From positions 1-64,000 of the forward strand of contig NZ_BATQ01000171.1 of assembly GCF_000739635.1 (NCBI RefSeq): 64,000 bases of DNA, read 5' to 3'. Every line of letters begins with the position of its first letter. Within the stretch, counting starts at the first letter, position 1. The translations under genes and the position numbers were made by a program. Source of the DNA: Verrucomicrobium sp. BvORR034. Its GTDB lineage: Bacteria; Verrucomicrobiota; Verrucomicrobiia; Verrucomicrobiales; Verrucomicrobiaceae. Under the pieces are notes generated by a model. That model saw only the letters and a list, made by a program, of their open reading frames with translations, made no database searches and was not told the origin of the DNA. Shown one piece after another: positions 1-8,515 of this stretch.

Positions 1-483
1 GTGGGCATCTTGGGATTCTCCGCCGGCACCGCCGAGGCGGTCTTTGCGCTGGAGGCTCTGCCTGAGTCCATGCAGGTGGAGCACGTCGTGCTGCTGGGTG
101 CATCCATCAGCCGGGACTACGACATGACGCAGGCGCTCAAGCGCGTGAAGCACCTCTACATCATCACCTCCACGCACGACCGCATGCTCAAGATCCTCAT
201 GCCCCTCTCCGGCACAGCGGACCGCAAGTTCCACGATCCCGGTGCCGGCATCAAAGGGTTCGTACTGCCAACCGGAGCCTCGCCCGCCACTCGTCGCCTG
301 TATGCGGAAAAGATCGTCACCATCCACTACAGCAAGGAGTTCCGGAAGGACGAGGACAAGGGCCACCACTTCGACAACGTGAAGGAGGACTTCATTCGCG
401 ACCAGGTGGCCCCGCTCTTCATGGGGCATCCTGCGCCCAAACCCGGTGCTCAGAACGCATCCACGCCGCCACCCGCACCTTAA
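1..483 (+). CDS. alpha/beta hydrolase-like protein, 5'-truncated by window edge
   Basis: The reading frame is open from the first base, so the gene almost certainly starts upstream of the window. The visible 160 residues begin with a nucleophile-elbow-like GFSAGT, which fits an alpha/beta hydrolase serine (G-x-S-x-G) near the start of the fragment. A later GHHFDN stretch could carry the catalytic histidine. The C-terminus is a short Pro/Ala-rich tail. The next gene, a lipoprotein hydrolase, starts 35 bp downstream in the same direction, so the two may be co-transcribed. Substrate is unknown. The family call rests on the elbow motif and overall pattern only. Confidence 0.6.
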   Translation: MGILGFSAGTAEAVFALEALPESMQVEHVVLLGASISRDYDMTQALKRVKHLYIITSTHDRMLKILMPLSGTADRKFHDPGAGIKGFVLPTGASPATRRLYAEKIVTIHYSKEFRKDEDKGHHFDNVKEDFIRDQVAPLFMGHPAPKPGAQNASTPPPAP

Positions 484-518
484 CGTTGATCGCGCCTCCC
501 TCCCGCAACTCCTGCCTC

Positions 519-1781
519 ATGCTTATGCAGACTTCCCTCCACTCTATTGCGCTTCTGCTGGCCCTTCCCCTGTTGAGCTCCTGCTCCCTGCTCGGCCTGC
601 GTAAACAGGTCGAAGCCCTGGAGGCCCAGGGTGGCGTGACCATTGAGGTGACCAATATGCCCGATGGCACCCGCCCCACCTACGCTTTGGCGTGGCGGAT
701 GGAGAACGGATTGCGCAAGGATTCCGCGGGCTTCCAGAAAGTCCGGCCCGACGGCATCGCCTCCTTCAACCTCAACCTCGACAGCACCTATCGCGTCGGG
801 GCTTTCACGGATGAGAACGACAACCATCACTATGATGCCGGCGAACCGCTCGACTTCGTCAAGGACGTGCAACCCCTGTCCCTCAGCGATCCGAAGGCAC
901 GGGTGAAAATCTGGAAACTCACCCTGCACCGCAACCATGACCTGGCACCCGGCACGGTCATCGAGATGCCTGTGGAAAACAAGGCGCTCGGAGGCGTCAC
1001 CCAGGTGGCACTGGGAGATGTTGCCTCATTGGATGAGCCACGTTTCGCCCCGGAGGTGGGCGGCAGCGGCCTCTGGCGGCCGCTCGACTTCCTCAGCACC
1101 AACACCCTCGGCCTCTACTTCACCGAGCCCTACGATCCGAGCCGCATCCCGGTGGTGTTTGTTTACGGCATCGGCGGCAGCCCACAGGACTGGCGTTATT
1201 TCATCGATCACTTTGACCGCAAACGCTACCAGCTCTGGTTTTACCACTACCCCAGTGGCATGCGGTTGGATCGCGTCTCCAGCGTGCTTGCCACGGGCCT
1301 CCGCGCGCTGCGTCAGCGACACCACTTCCCCGTCTGCTACGTGGTGGCGCACAGCATGGGCGGCCTGGTCTCCCGCACCGCCATCACCGAGGCCGTGAAG
1401 GATGAAGGCGTGAACTTTATCCCCAAGTTCGTCAGCATCTCCACGCCCTGGGGTGGCCATCAGGCCGCGGAGTCCGGCATCCGTCATCTGAAGAAGCCCG
1501 TCCCCTCCTGGCTGGACGTGCGTCCGGGCAGTGACTTCCTCCTGAACATCTACGCCACACCGCTGCCCAAGGGCACCGTGCATCACCTGATCTATGGTTC
1601 CATTGAAGGAGGGCCGTTCTACCTGAAGGGAGACAATGACGGCGTGGTCACCGTCGTCAGCGAGACCGACCTCCGGGTGAAAGAAGGCACCACCTCCTTC
1701 CGGCACCTGCTTCACGAGCATACCGAGATTCTCCAGAAGCAGGAGACGTTGGAATGGGTCATGGCATTATTGAAAAAATAG
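519..1781 (+). CDS. secreted lipoprotein alpha/beta hydrolase (lipase/PGAP1-like)
   Basis: This 420-residue protein has a lipoprotein signal: a hydrophobic run ending in LLSSC, so it is probably lipidated at that Cys and anchored in a membrane facing the periplasm or exterior. The C-terminal half is an alpha/beta hydrolase: an oxyanion-type VFVYGIGGS, then the nucleophile elbow AHSMGG (Ser), an Asp candidate in DNDGVV and a His candidate in LLHEHTE. The AHSMGG context resembles PGAP1-like or triacylglycerol lipase esterases. The region between residues 35 and 190 has no domain I recognise. The ATG at 519 (or 525) is preferred over the TTG at 486 because it places the signal peptide at the N-terminus. 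Substrate unknown. Confidence 0.8.
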   Translation: MLMQTSLHSIALLLALPLLSSCSLLGLRKQVEALEAQGGVTIEVTNMPDGTRPTYALAWRMENGLRKDSAGFQKVRPDGIASFNLNLDSTYRVGAFTDENDNHHYDAGEPLDFVKDVQPLSLSDPKARVKIWKLTLHRNHDLAPGTVIEMPVENKALGGVTQVALGDVASLDEPRFAPEVGGSGLWRPLDFLSTNTLGLYFTEPYDPSRIPVVFVYGIGGSPQDWRYFIDHFDRKRYQLWFYHYPSGMRLDRVSSVLATGLRALRQRHHFPVCYVVAHSMGGLVSRTAITEAVKDEGVNFIPKFVSISTPWGGHQAAESGIRHLKKPVPSWLDVRPGSDFLLNIYATPLPKGTVHHLIYGSIEGGPFYLKGDNDGVVTVVSETDLRVKEGTTSFRHLLHEHTEILQKQETLEWVMALLKK

Positions 1782-1840
1782 TGAATGGTATAAGCGACTC
1801 CAGCATCCACGCGCCCCATTCAACCCCAGCCCTCGCAGAC

Positions 1841-2221
1841 ATGCCCACCCTGTCCAACAGCTACGATCACTGCCAGCTTCTGAATCTGGGCGTCGGCCCC
1901 CAGGGACGCGGCCCCTTCCTCATCCGGCAGCAGGGTTCCGCCCCCGGCAGCACGACGCTGGATCAGATGCGCTACTTCCTGCGCAAGGATGGCACCTGGG
2001 TCCTGGGCCTGGCCGTCTATGTTCTGAGCGACGCCGAGCAGGAGGAGAACTTCCTCTATCCCACCAGCGCAGACGCCACCAATCTGCTCAGCTCCCTGAC
2101 GGGTGATCCCGTGGTGGATGACAAGCTCCCTCCGGACAAAAGCGCAGAGGAACTCATCCTCGCCGCCAAGAAGACCATCACCGGACTCTGGGGCCATCTG
2201 AACCGTCTGAACGAGGTTTAG
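1841..2221 (+). CDS. hypothetical protein, 126 aa
   Basis: Small soluble protein with no signal peptide or membrane segment. I do not recognise the family. It has a compact N-terminal part (hydrophobic core around GPFLIRQQ), a strand-like segment TWVLGLAVYVL and a charged C-terminal helix with KKTITGLWGHL. The ATG at 1841 is preferred to the upstream start at 1754, which would overlap the end of the preceding hydrolase and add an unstructured leader. It lies 59 bp after that gene on the same strand. Confidence 0.6.
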   Translation: MPTLSNSYDHCQLLNLGVGPQGRGPFLIRQQGSAPGSTTLDQMRYFLRKDGTWVLGLAVYVLSDAEQEENFLYPTSADATNLLSSLTGDPVVDDKLPPDKSAEELILAAKKTITGLWGHLNRLNEV

Positions 2222-2244
2222 CCCTCTCCAGATCCAAGACGAGA

Positions 2245-2335
2245 ACCCGGGTTCCTGAAATAACCTATACCCTCCTCCTCCTCACCGTTCATGCAAACGG
2301 TGAAAGAGGTTGCTTCAGAAATTTTGCAACCATTG
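2245..2335 (+). promoter_or_regulatory. hairpin-rich leader upstream of the Arg-rich secreted protein gene
   Basis: The gap before the gene at 2361 contains a 10-bp palindrome AACCCGGGTT, then a hairpin with CACCGTT/AACGGTG arms, then GGTTGC/GCAACC arms around an AT-rich loop. These could be a terminator remnant of the upstream gene or a structured 5' leader. No clear -35/-10 pair is visible. Confidence 0.3.
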
Positions 2336-2360
2336 CACGGGTGCGGTTTTCAACTCGTAC

Positions 2361-3305
2361 ATGAAGACACCACGCATCGTCTCGCTTCTCGCCGCCCTCA
2401 GTTTCACCACCGCCGCGTTCTCCCAGAGCCCTGGGCCCGGCCCCGATCAACCACCCGGCCCGCCTCCTCAACCCAGGAATAATGAAGGCCCGCGTGAGCG
2501 TGGAGACCAGGGCTCCGGCCCCCGTCACGACCAGGGTTTCCATCGCAACCCGCAGCAGCGCCCCGGTGATTCCCCGGAAAAACGCGAGCACATTGAAGAA
2601 GCGCTCAAACACCTCCGTGCCGCCGGTCTTGGCCACATGGCCGAGCGTATCCAGCAAGCCCTGAAGGACAACCCGCAAGGTCCGCAGGACCAGCAGAATC
2701 GCCGGGACTTCCGCCGCGGCCCGCGCAACCATGACCGCCGCCGTGAGGCCCCCTGGCAGTCCAATGCTGGCCCGCGCCGCTTCCACCACCCCCACCTTCC
2801 TTACGGCCCCGGCTTCGGATTCGGCTCAGGCCGCGACGGCCAGCCCGGCCCCTTCGGCCGGCCAAATTTCCAGGGTCGCGGTGAGCGCCGCCGCCACGGG
2901 TTCGAGGCACAACGCGCCGCCCGCCCCGGCAATCCTGGCACTCCCGGTGATGCCGATCTCCGCGCCGAGGTACAGCAGCTCAAGCGCGCCGTGGAAGAAC
3001 TGCGCCGTGCCCTCCCCAACCGCGACAACCGCGCCGACGGACCTGGCCCCGACCGCCAGCGCCGCCCAGAATTTGACCGCCAGGACCAGCAGCGCCGCGA
3101 ACAACCCCGTGGCAATGATCGCCGTGATGACGGCCCTCGTGCCGATGGCCCGCGCCATGAAGGCCCCCGCGGTGACGACCGCCGCCCCGAAGGCGCTCCC
3201 CAGTTTGGACCTCGCAATGAAGGACCTCGTCACGAAGGTCCCCGCCAGGACGGACCTCGCGGTGACAGCCCTCGTCATGAAGGCCCTCCCGGCGAGCGTC
3301 TGTGA
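2361..3305 (+). CDS. secreted low-complexity Arg/Pro/Gly-rich repeat protein
   Basis: The ATG at 2361 opens a clean signal peptide (MKTPRIVSLLAALSFTTAAF, cleavage probably after AFS). The mature part of about 290 residues is almost entirely low complexity: Arg, Gly, Pro, Gln, Asp and Asn dominate. Around residues 80-105 is a helical segment (EHIEEALKHLRAAGLGHMAE), and around 200-225 a second one (LRAEVQQLKRAVEELRRAL) that could be a short coiled coil. The C-terminal 60 residues are a degenerate tandem array of units like EGPR-x-DGPRGD. The protein is strongly basic, so it could bind acidic polymer or nucleic acid outside the cytoplasm; that is inference. Related helical segments occur in uncharacterised verrucomicrobial and planctomycete secreted proteins. 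Confidence 0.65.
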   Translation: MKTPRIVSLLAALSFTTAAFSQSPGPGPDQPPGPPPQPRNNEGPRERGDQGSGPRHDQGFHRNPQQRPGDSPEKREHIEEALKHLRAAGLGHMAERIQQALKDNPQGPQDQQNRRDFRRGPRNHDRRREAPWQSNAGPRRFHHPHLPYGPGFGFGSGRDGQPGPFGRPNFQGRGERRRHGFEAQRAARPGNPGTPGDADLRAEVQQLKRAVEELRRALPNRDNRADGPGPDRQRRPEFDRQDQQRREQPRGNDRRDDGPRADGPRHEGPRGDDRRPEGAPQFGPRNEGPRHEGPRQDGPRGDSPRHEGPPGERL

Positions 3306-3348
3306 TTCAGGCATTCAGGACTGAGAAATAACTTCATCTCTTCACCAG

Positions 3349-3394
3349 ACCCAAGGTCGACCAGCCGCGAACCGCGCGCGAGTCCACCTTGGGT
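3349..3394 (+). terminator. inverted repeat after the Arg-rich protein gene, possible terminator
   Basis: A 13-bp arm ACCCAAGGTCGAC pairs with GTCCACCTTGGGT with one mismatch, 44 bp after the stop codon. The loop itself is GC-rich and partly self-complementary. Only a weak T-rich stretch follows, so termination is plausible but unproven. Confidence 0.4.
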
Positions 3395-3519
3395 TTGTCA
3401 TTTTCGCGCCTCGTCCTCAGACGAAGCCACAAAGGGCTGTAACCCTCGCGGCCATGGGGCAGCCTTGGGCACGCGGATGTTTCCCACAGGTCAGACCTCG
3501 CATACGAGGAAACAAGTGC

Positions 3520-3684
3520 CTCCTCACGTCGACAACTACGACCGATGCGGCTGGCCAACCGGCAGAAGGCATTCTCAATTTCCCTCCGCATCCGCACACC
3601 CCCAGATGGCTCACGCCCCAACACTCACCCACCGGTCTTTGATCACCATCAACCCAGCGCCCCTGTAGTTGTCGACGTGAGGAG
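3520..3684. repeat. 165-bp segment bounded by perfect 20-bp inverted repeats
   Basis: The arm CTCCTCACGTCGACAACTAC at 3520-3539 is exactly repeated in inverse complement at 3665-3684. The 125-bp interior has no gene. The match stops abruptly at both ends of each arm. The shape resembles a miniature inverted-repeat element, but no target-site duplication is obvious and I see no second copy in the window. Confidence 0.8.
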
Positions 3685-3783
3685 AATGAACCAATCGCGC
3701 GCGTTTTGGGGTGGCCGCCAAGGAACCACCTGGAGGTGCCCTTCTCAGTTCGAAGTTGATCCCCAGCGGGGATCTCTAACACA

Positions 3784-3823
3784 GCCCAACGTTGGACGAG
3801 CCCTAAGCGAGTCAACGTTGGGT
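3784..3823. repeat. CCCAACGTTGG inverted repeat, copy 1
   Basis: GCCCAACGTTGG and CAACGTTGGGTGC form a 10-bp stem around a short GAGCCCTAAGCGAG loop. The second copy is at 20336-20375 with the same loop layout (CGAGCCTCAAGCGAG). It follows directly on the perfect hairpin at 3758-3774. Confidence 0.7.
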
Positions 3824-3924
3824 GCCTCCGCAGAGGATGATCAGGTGGGGAGGCCGACAGCATCCGCTTTCTCTCCTCTGCCATCAACGCCTCCACGTCA
3901 GGCGGATGCGATGTCATGCACTGC

Positions 3925-3981
3925 CTGACATTCGCGGCAAGATGCCGCGAACAGCACGCAGGGATGCGTGCGCTCCCCGAG
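3925..3981 (-). repeat. repeat family A (GGGGAGCGCA hairpins), minus-strand copy
   Basis: Read on the minus strand this is GGGGAGCGCACGCATCC followed by the rest of hairpin 1 and a second hairpin CGCGGCATCTTGCCGCG. In the copy at 34775 the second stem begins CTCGGCATC and ends TTGCCGAG, so a base pair differs on both arms in a compensating way. Confidence 0.7.
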
Positions 3982-4212
3982 CTTCCCAGGCAAAGGCCAC
4001 TTTGAGAAACGGCCAGACCACGTTTCACCACCCCAGGTTCCTTGGCAGGCACTAACTGAAGCGTCTGCAGTGTCGCCCTTGTATCATGTCACCAAGCGCC
4101 CCGGACGCCCCTGTGGGCTATGCCGACTCAGCAACCATAGCCGTCGCCCTACAACCCGGGGCATCCCCTCCTCCAACTCGGAGGCCTGCCAACATCCTCC
4201 CACCCCACATCC

Positions 4213-4270
4213 CCCAACGTCTGGCGGCGGTGCCGCTGTGGAGTGCGTGCGTGAAGCGCCGCTTTCGTGG
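4213..4270 (+). repeat. repeat family B copy 1
   Basis: Carries the conserved tail GGAGTGCGTGCGTGAAGC followed by GCCGCTTTCG. The variable palindrome before it is GCGGC-GGT-GCCGC, a hairpin with a three-base loop. Confidence 0.75.
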
Positions 4271-4388
4271 ATCGTCCGAGTTTTCTAGAACCTCAAAAGC
4301 TAAACAGGGTGCCAATCGCCCGCACGATCACCATCCCCCGCCGCCCCGGCGTTTCCTTCATCTCCTGGCCCCATCCGTCCGGCAGGAC

Positions 4389-4449
4389 AAAGCGGCGCTT
4401 CACGCCGCACTCCATCCCGACACGTCGGGACACACGGGGCCATGCGTTG
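4389..4449 (-). repeat. repeat family B copy 2, inverted
   Basis: Minus-strand copy. The variable palindrome is the TCCCGAC/GTCGGGA type with one disrupted pair in the middle. The conserved GGAGTGCG part is shortened relative to other copies. Confidence 0.65.
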
Positions 4450-4503
4450 GATGCTCAATCAAAGCAGATCATCTACTGGCCAGCCATCTCGAGTGGCCAT
4501 GCA

Positions 4504-4556
4504 ACTGACATGCCCGGCAGGATGTCGGCAACAGCACGCAGGATTCGCAAGCTTCC
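4504..4556 (-). repeat. repeat family A, degenerate minus-strand copy
   Basis: Retains CTGCGTGCTGTTG and a GCCGACATCCTGCCGGGC second stem when read on the minus strand, but the GGGGAGCGC edge has decayed. Confidence 0.5.
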
Positions 4557-4587
4557 CTATCATGACGCTCCAAGGTCAGTGGGGACC

Positions 4588-4628
4588 GCACGCTTCCAGC
4601 GTGCCACCTTCTGCATCCTGCAGAAGGT
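4588..4628. repeat. two adjacent perfect hairpins with TCC loops
   Basis: GCACGCT-TCC-AGCGTGC (4588-4604) is followed after one base by ACCTTCTGCA-TCC-TGCAGAAGGT (4606-4628). The first hairpin with its flanks recurs identically at 40225-40241. Confidence 0.8.
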
Positions 4629-4690
4629 TCAGGCTCACCGCACCCCAACATTCCCCTGCCACCCCCATCTCCCGCCTCACCCATCACCTC

Positions 4691-4728
4691 AAGTCTTGCG
4701 TCTTGTGTCTTCTAGTCTTGAGTCTTTT
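4691..4728 (-). repeat. GTCTT heptamer tract at the 3' end of the GH18 gene
   Basis: Plus-strand units GTCTTGC, GTCTTGT, GTCTTCTA, GTCTTGA follow each other. The tract overlaps the stop codon of the minus-strand GH18 gene, so the C-terminal KKTQD of that protein is encoded by repeat units. Related tracts sit at 20626, 28824 and 40511, each at a minus-strand gene end. Confidence 0.75.
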
Positions 4729-5734
4729 TGATCTCTCCATCAATCGCGCGCAACAACGACTCCGGCCCCGGCACATCCAGATCCAGAGACCAGATCATCA
4801 CACCTGCCAGACCTTTCTCCAGCGCCAGGCGCGTCTTGGCCTGGATCGTGGGAATGCCATTGTACCAGATGGTGCTGCCCACTTGATCCTTTGACGCAGC
4901 ATCCGGGTGCTGCGCCAGAATCGTCGCATACGGATAGTCGCGTTTCTTGAACGCTTCACCAAAGCCGTAGCCATAGAACGGCACCCCCAGCACGGCCTTG
5001 GCAGGCGGCAGCCCGCGCTTCAGCCAGTAGTCCACGCTCTCCCTGGCAAACTCCAGGGACGAATGCTGTCCCGGCCGGTCTGGCGACCAGTAGCCCGCGC
5101 CGTCATAGGCCATGATGTGGATGTAGTCCATCTGCGCCAGCACAGCATCCGGCACCCGGTCACCGCCATACCCTTTGGAAAGCGCCGCAGTCAGCAGATA
5201 GCCCTTCGCCTTCATGAGCGGAGCCAGTGCGGCAATGAAGGGTCCATAATCCTCGGTGATGGAAGGCCCTTCGATATCCACGTCCAGTCCATCGAATCCG
5301 TGGCGCTCCACATAGGCCACCAGGCGTTGCGCGAACGCCTCGCGCTGGCCCTCCCCCAGCAGCCGCCCATAGCGCGCTTTCAGCACCTTGTCTCCGGACG
5401 CCGATCCGCCTCCGATGGACACACACACTTTCACACCATGGCGCTTTGCCTCGCGCAGCAGCGCGGCGTTCGCCTCATAAAAGGAAAGCTCTCCCTCATC
5501 GTTCACCGGATTCTCAAACGCCACATTCAGATGCGTCACCCGCTCATACGGGATCTGGGTGGCGAAGGTCTTCAGATCGATCCAGTTCGGCACATAGGCC
5601 ACCACCATCTTCCGCCCCGGGGTCCCGACCTCGCCCATCAAGCCTGGCAGCGCCAATAACATCGCCACCGTCGCCCAAGCACAGCTCAGACAAAGGGATC
5701 GGGCACGGGATCGCAGTGATGCAGGGAGACACAT
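4712..5734 (-). CDS. secreted glycoside hydrolase family 18 protein (chitinase-like)
   Basis: GH18 enzymes hydrolyse beta-1,4-GlcNAc linkages by substrate-assisted catalysis. With the start at 5734 the protein has 340 residues and a signal-like hydrophobic stretch (about residues 12-34). A TIM-barrel domain follows: SIGGGS at about 106-111, and the catalytic DGLDVDIE at 148-155 with Glu155 as acid/base. Later features include IMAYD and a C-terminal GVMIWSLDLD strand. The length is that of a single catalytic domain without a carbohydrate-binding module. Upstream in-frame codons to 6043 are unlikely to be translated because they lie under the divergent DUF1592 gene. The last residues KKTQD derive from a dispersed heptamer repeat. 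Substrate could be chitin, peptidoglycan fragments or an N-glycan. Confidence 0.85.
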   Translation of the reverse strand: MCLPASLRSRARSLCLSCAWATVAMLLALPGLMGEVGTPGRKMVVAYVPNWIDLKTFATQIPYERVTHLNVAFENPVNDEGELSFYEANAALLREAKRHGVKVCVSIGGGSASGDKVLKARYGRLLGEGQREAFAQRLVAYVERHGFDGLDVDIEGPSITEDYGPFIAALAPLMKAKGYLLTAALSKGYGGDRVPDAVLAQMDYIHIMAYDGAGYWSPDRPGQHSSLEFARESVDYWLKRGLPPAKAVLGVPFYGYGFGEAFKKRDYPYATILAQHPDAASKDQVGSTIWYNGIPTIQAKTRLALEKGLAGVMIWSLDLDVPGPESLLRAIDGEIKKTQD

Positions 5735-5952
5735 CCCCGCAGCATGAGGGAAGCCGCCCGCCTCGACAAGCCTTCTGACCTCCCTCTCGGATTTCACTTC
5801 CGCATGAGTTTCCCGACTGCATCCCCTGGAGAAAGCAACTTTCCTCATGCTCATTCCCCGGCCTGCCTCGAATGGTGCAACACCGGGCAAAATCCCTCCG
5901 TTCAGGTGACAGCACCGCCGGGCCTGCCCCGTGCATCGCATTCCTCTGTCCC

Positions 5953-8466
5953 ATGTCCTCGCCTCGTTTGCCAGCTCTCTGCCTGCTCGCGCTTGCCCCC
6001 GCCACCACTTACGCGGCCCCAGCCCCCATGCCTCCGGCTGCATTCAACACCCAGGTGAGACCCCTGCTCGAAGCCCATTGCACAGACTGCCATGGGGAGG
6101 ACGTGCAGAAAGGCGGACTCCGGCTCGACAACCTCGCGACAGATTTTCAGGACGAAAAGCTGGCCGCCAAGTGGACCCACATACTGGACAAAATCACCTC
6201 AGGCGAGATGCCGCCCAAGAAACAGGAGCGGCCACCCCAGCCCGTCGCGGCCGCGGCCACCACTTACTTGCGGAGCCAGCTCCACGCCGTCTCGCTCACC
6301 CGGCAGCAGAAGTACGGTCGTGTCACACTGCGCCGGCTCAACGGTCGGGAGTATGAGAACACCCTCAACGACTTGCTGGGCACGAAGCTGTCCTTGAAGG
6401 ACATGCTTCCCGAAGACGCCACCACGGCGGGCTTCGACAACGTGAGCAGCGGGCTGGACCTCTCCGCCACGCACTTCCTCCTTTTTCAGGAAGCCGCTGC
6501 CAAGGCCGTTGCCGCGGTCATCCCGCCTCATCCACCCATGCCCTTCAGCAACACCCGGACGGGGCTCGAGATGACCCAGAAGGGTCCCAACTTCAAACAA
6601 GGCCTGGGCCGCAACTCCAGGCTTCAGGGTGACGCGCTCCTCATCTACAGCAAGCTCCCCCGCTACGGCCTCTGTTCCACCGCCCCCGTCCCGGCCGCGG
6701 GACGCTACCGCATCCAGATGAAAGCCTGCGCCGTGGGCGCGGAGGGCAAGCCCATCCCCGTCGGCTTCATGACCGTGATGAACAGCGGTCGCGAAGGCCC
6801 CATGTTGCGTGAAGTACGCGACATCCCGCAGGGAGAGCCGCAGGTCATCGCATTCGAGTTTGACCTCGAACGCAACCAGTCCTTCGTCGCCAATCTTCTC
6901 ACCAGTTGGGACATCCGCGGCTTCAAGAAACCCATCGAAGAATACACCGGTCCCGGCCTGCTGGTGGAGTGGCTCAAGATTGAAGGGCCGCTCGATGCCT
7001 TCCCCTCCCCTGCCTACAACACCCTCTTTGCAGGCGTGCTGCTCAAGCCCCGCTCTGTGGCCAAGGCGGAAAGCACCGGTGCCAAAGTGCCCAAGATCCC
7101 GGAGAACCGCAGCGAGTTCCAGTGGAACAACGACCCCCTGGTTCCTGTTTCCTCAAACCTCAAGGAGGATGCCACCCGGCTCATCCGTGCGTTCCTCCCC
7201 AGGGCTTTCCGCCGCCCCGTGGACGACGCCACCGCCCAGCACTATGTGCAGAAGGTGCGCCGCCGGCTGGATGAGGGCGCGTCCTTCCTCGATGCCATGA
7301 GCTACGGGTACAAGCTCATCCTCTCCTCGCCCGACTTCCTCTTCCTGGACAGCGCTCCGGCCGCCGCCCCTGCGCCAGATGGCACCCTGCCCAGCACCCG
7401 GCTGGATGACTACGCCCTCGCCGAGCGGCTCTCCTATTTTCTCTGGTCCAGCCTGCCCGATGAAGAGATGCTCACCCTCGCCGCCAGCAGGAAGCTCAGC
7501 AACCCCGATGTGCTCCATGCCCAGGTGGAGCGCCTGCTGAACTCGCCCAAGGCCGCACGGTTCACGGAAAACTTCGCCGGCCAGTGGCTGGACCTGCGCA
7601 AGATCGACTTCACCATCCCCGATCCCCAGCTCTACAGCGACTTCGACAACCTCCTCCTCTGGGCCATGCCCCTGGAGACCCAGGCGTTCTTTGATGAAGT
7701 CCTGCGCCACAATCTGAGCCTGCTCAATTTCGTGGACTCTGACTGGAGCATGCTCAACGAACGTCTCGCCGCGCTCTACGGGATTCCAGGAGTCAACGGC
7801 AGCACGCTCCGCAAGGTGAAGCTCCCCGCAGAGAGCCGCCGCGGCGGCGTGATGACCCAGGCTTCCGTGCTCAAGGTCACCGCAGACGGCACCCGCACCT
7901 CCCCCATCCTGCGGGGCAAATGGGTGCTGGAGCGCATCATTGGCAAGCCCCCCTCTCCCCCGCCGCCAGACATCCCCGCCATCGAGCCCGACATTCGCGG
8001 TGCCACCACCATTCGTCAGCAGCTCGATCTGCACCGGAACTCCACCGCCTGCGCCTCCTGCCATGTGCACATCGATCCACCCGGCTTCGCCCTGGAAAAC
8101 TACGATCCCATTGGCAACTGGCGCGACTTCTACCGCGTGACCACCCGCACCAAGGCAGGTGCAGTAAACCTGCCCTACACCAGCCGCGCCGTCTATCGAG
8201 GTCCCGATGTGGAGAAAGGCAGCGTCACCCATGAAGGGCGGGCTTTCAACGACATCACCGACTACAAGAAGATCCTGCTCGAGGACAAAGACCAACTCGC
8301 CCGCAGCCTCACCCAGAAGCTCATCATCTACGCCACCGGGGCCGACATCCAGTTCGCCGACCGCGAAGTCGTTGAAGCCATCATCACCAAGATCCGCCCC
8401 ACCCACTACGGCCTCCGCGATCTGGTTCATGAAATCACCCAAAGCCGCGTCTTCTTGAACAAGTAG
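5953..8466 (+). CDS. planctomycete-type cytochrome c protein with DUF1587/1595/1592/1588/1585 domains
   Basis: A large secreted protein (837 residues) of a family expanded in Planctomycetota and Verrucomicrobiota. After the signal peptide comes a cytochrome c module with haem motif CTDCH (residues about 37-41). DUF1587 follows (YGRVTLRRLNGREYENTLNDLLG), then DUF1595 (FLPRAFRRPVDD), DUF1592 (DDYALAERLSYFLWSSLPDEEM), DUF1588 (GGVMTQASVLKVTADGTRTSP) with a second C-x-x-C-H (CASCH), and DUF1585 at the C-terminus. The ATG at 5953 gives a clean signal peptide. It is followed 49 bp later by the DUF1552 gene, the usual partner. The biochemical role is unknown; redox chemistry on extracellular polymers has been proposed for the family. 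Confidence 0.92.
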   Translation: MSSPRLPALCLLALAPATTYAAPAPMPPAAFNTQVRPLLEAHCTDCHGEDVQKGGLRLDNLATDFQDEKLAAKWTHILDKITSGEMPPKKQERPPQPVAAAATTYLRSQLHAVSLTRQQKYGRVTLRRLNGREYENTLNDLLGTKLSLKDMLPEDATTAGFDNVSSGLDLSATHFLLFQEAAAKAVAAVIPPHPPMPFSNTRTGLEMTQKGPNFKQGLGRNSRLQGDALLIYSKLPRYGLCSTAPVPAAGRYRIQMKACAVGAEGKPIPVGFMTVMNSGREGPMLREVRDIPQGEPQVIAFEFDLERNQSFVANLLTSWDIRGFKKPIEEYTGPGLLVEWLKIEGPLDAFPSPAYNTLFAGVLLKPRSVAKAESTGAKVPKIPENRSEFQWNNDPLVPVSSNLKEDATRLIRAFLPRAFRRPVDDATAQHYVQKVRRRLDEGASFLDAMSYGYKLILSSPDFLFLDSAPAAAPAPDGTLPSTRLDDYALAERLSYFLWSSLPDEEMLTLAASRKLSNPDVLHAQVERLLNSPKAARFTENFAGQWLDLRKIDFTIPDPQLYSDFDNLLLWAMPLETQAFFDEVLRHNLSLLNFVDSDWSMLNERLAALYGIPGVNGSTLRKVKLPAESRRGGVMTQASVLKVTADGTRTSPILRGKWVLERIIGKPPSPPPPDIPAIEPDIRGATTIRQQLDLHRNSTACASCHVHIDPPGFALENYDPIGNWRDFYRVTTRTKAGAVNLPYTSRAVYRGPDVEKGSVTHEGRAFNDITDYKKILLEDKDQLARSLTQKLIIYATGADIQFADREVVEAIITKIRPTHYGLRDLVHEITQSRVFLNK

Positions 8467-8515
8467 CTCCCGGTTCCCTCTTCCCGCCTCCCTTACCCCT
8501 TTTCCCTCTCCCCCT

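Larger units (their letters stand above)
3306..4711. repeat. 1.4-kb non-coding, hairpin-packed intergenic region
   Basis: I find no convincing gene here: open frames on both strands overlap each other and run through dispersed repeats. The region holds a 20-bp perfect inverted repeat pair (3520-3684), a GATCCCC-AGC-GGGGATC hairpin (3758-3774), a CCCAACGTTGG element (3784-3823), copies of repeat families A (3925-3981 and 4504-4556) and B (4213-4270 and 4389-4449), and two perfect hairpins with TCC loops (4588-4604 and 4606-4628). Confidence 0.75.

Noticed and set aside
3417-4052. Overlapping open frames on both strands in the 3.3-4.7 kb gap
   Set aside because: They run across dispersed hairpin repeats, have no signal, motif or ribosome-binding site, and contradict each other.
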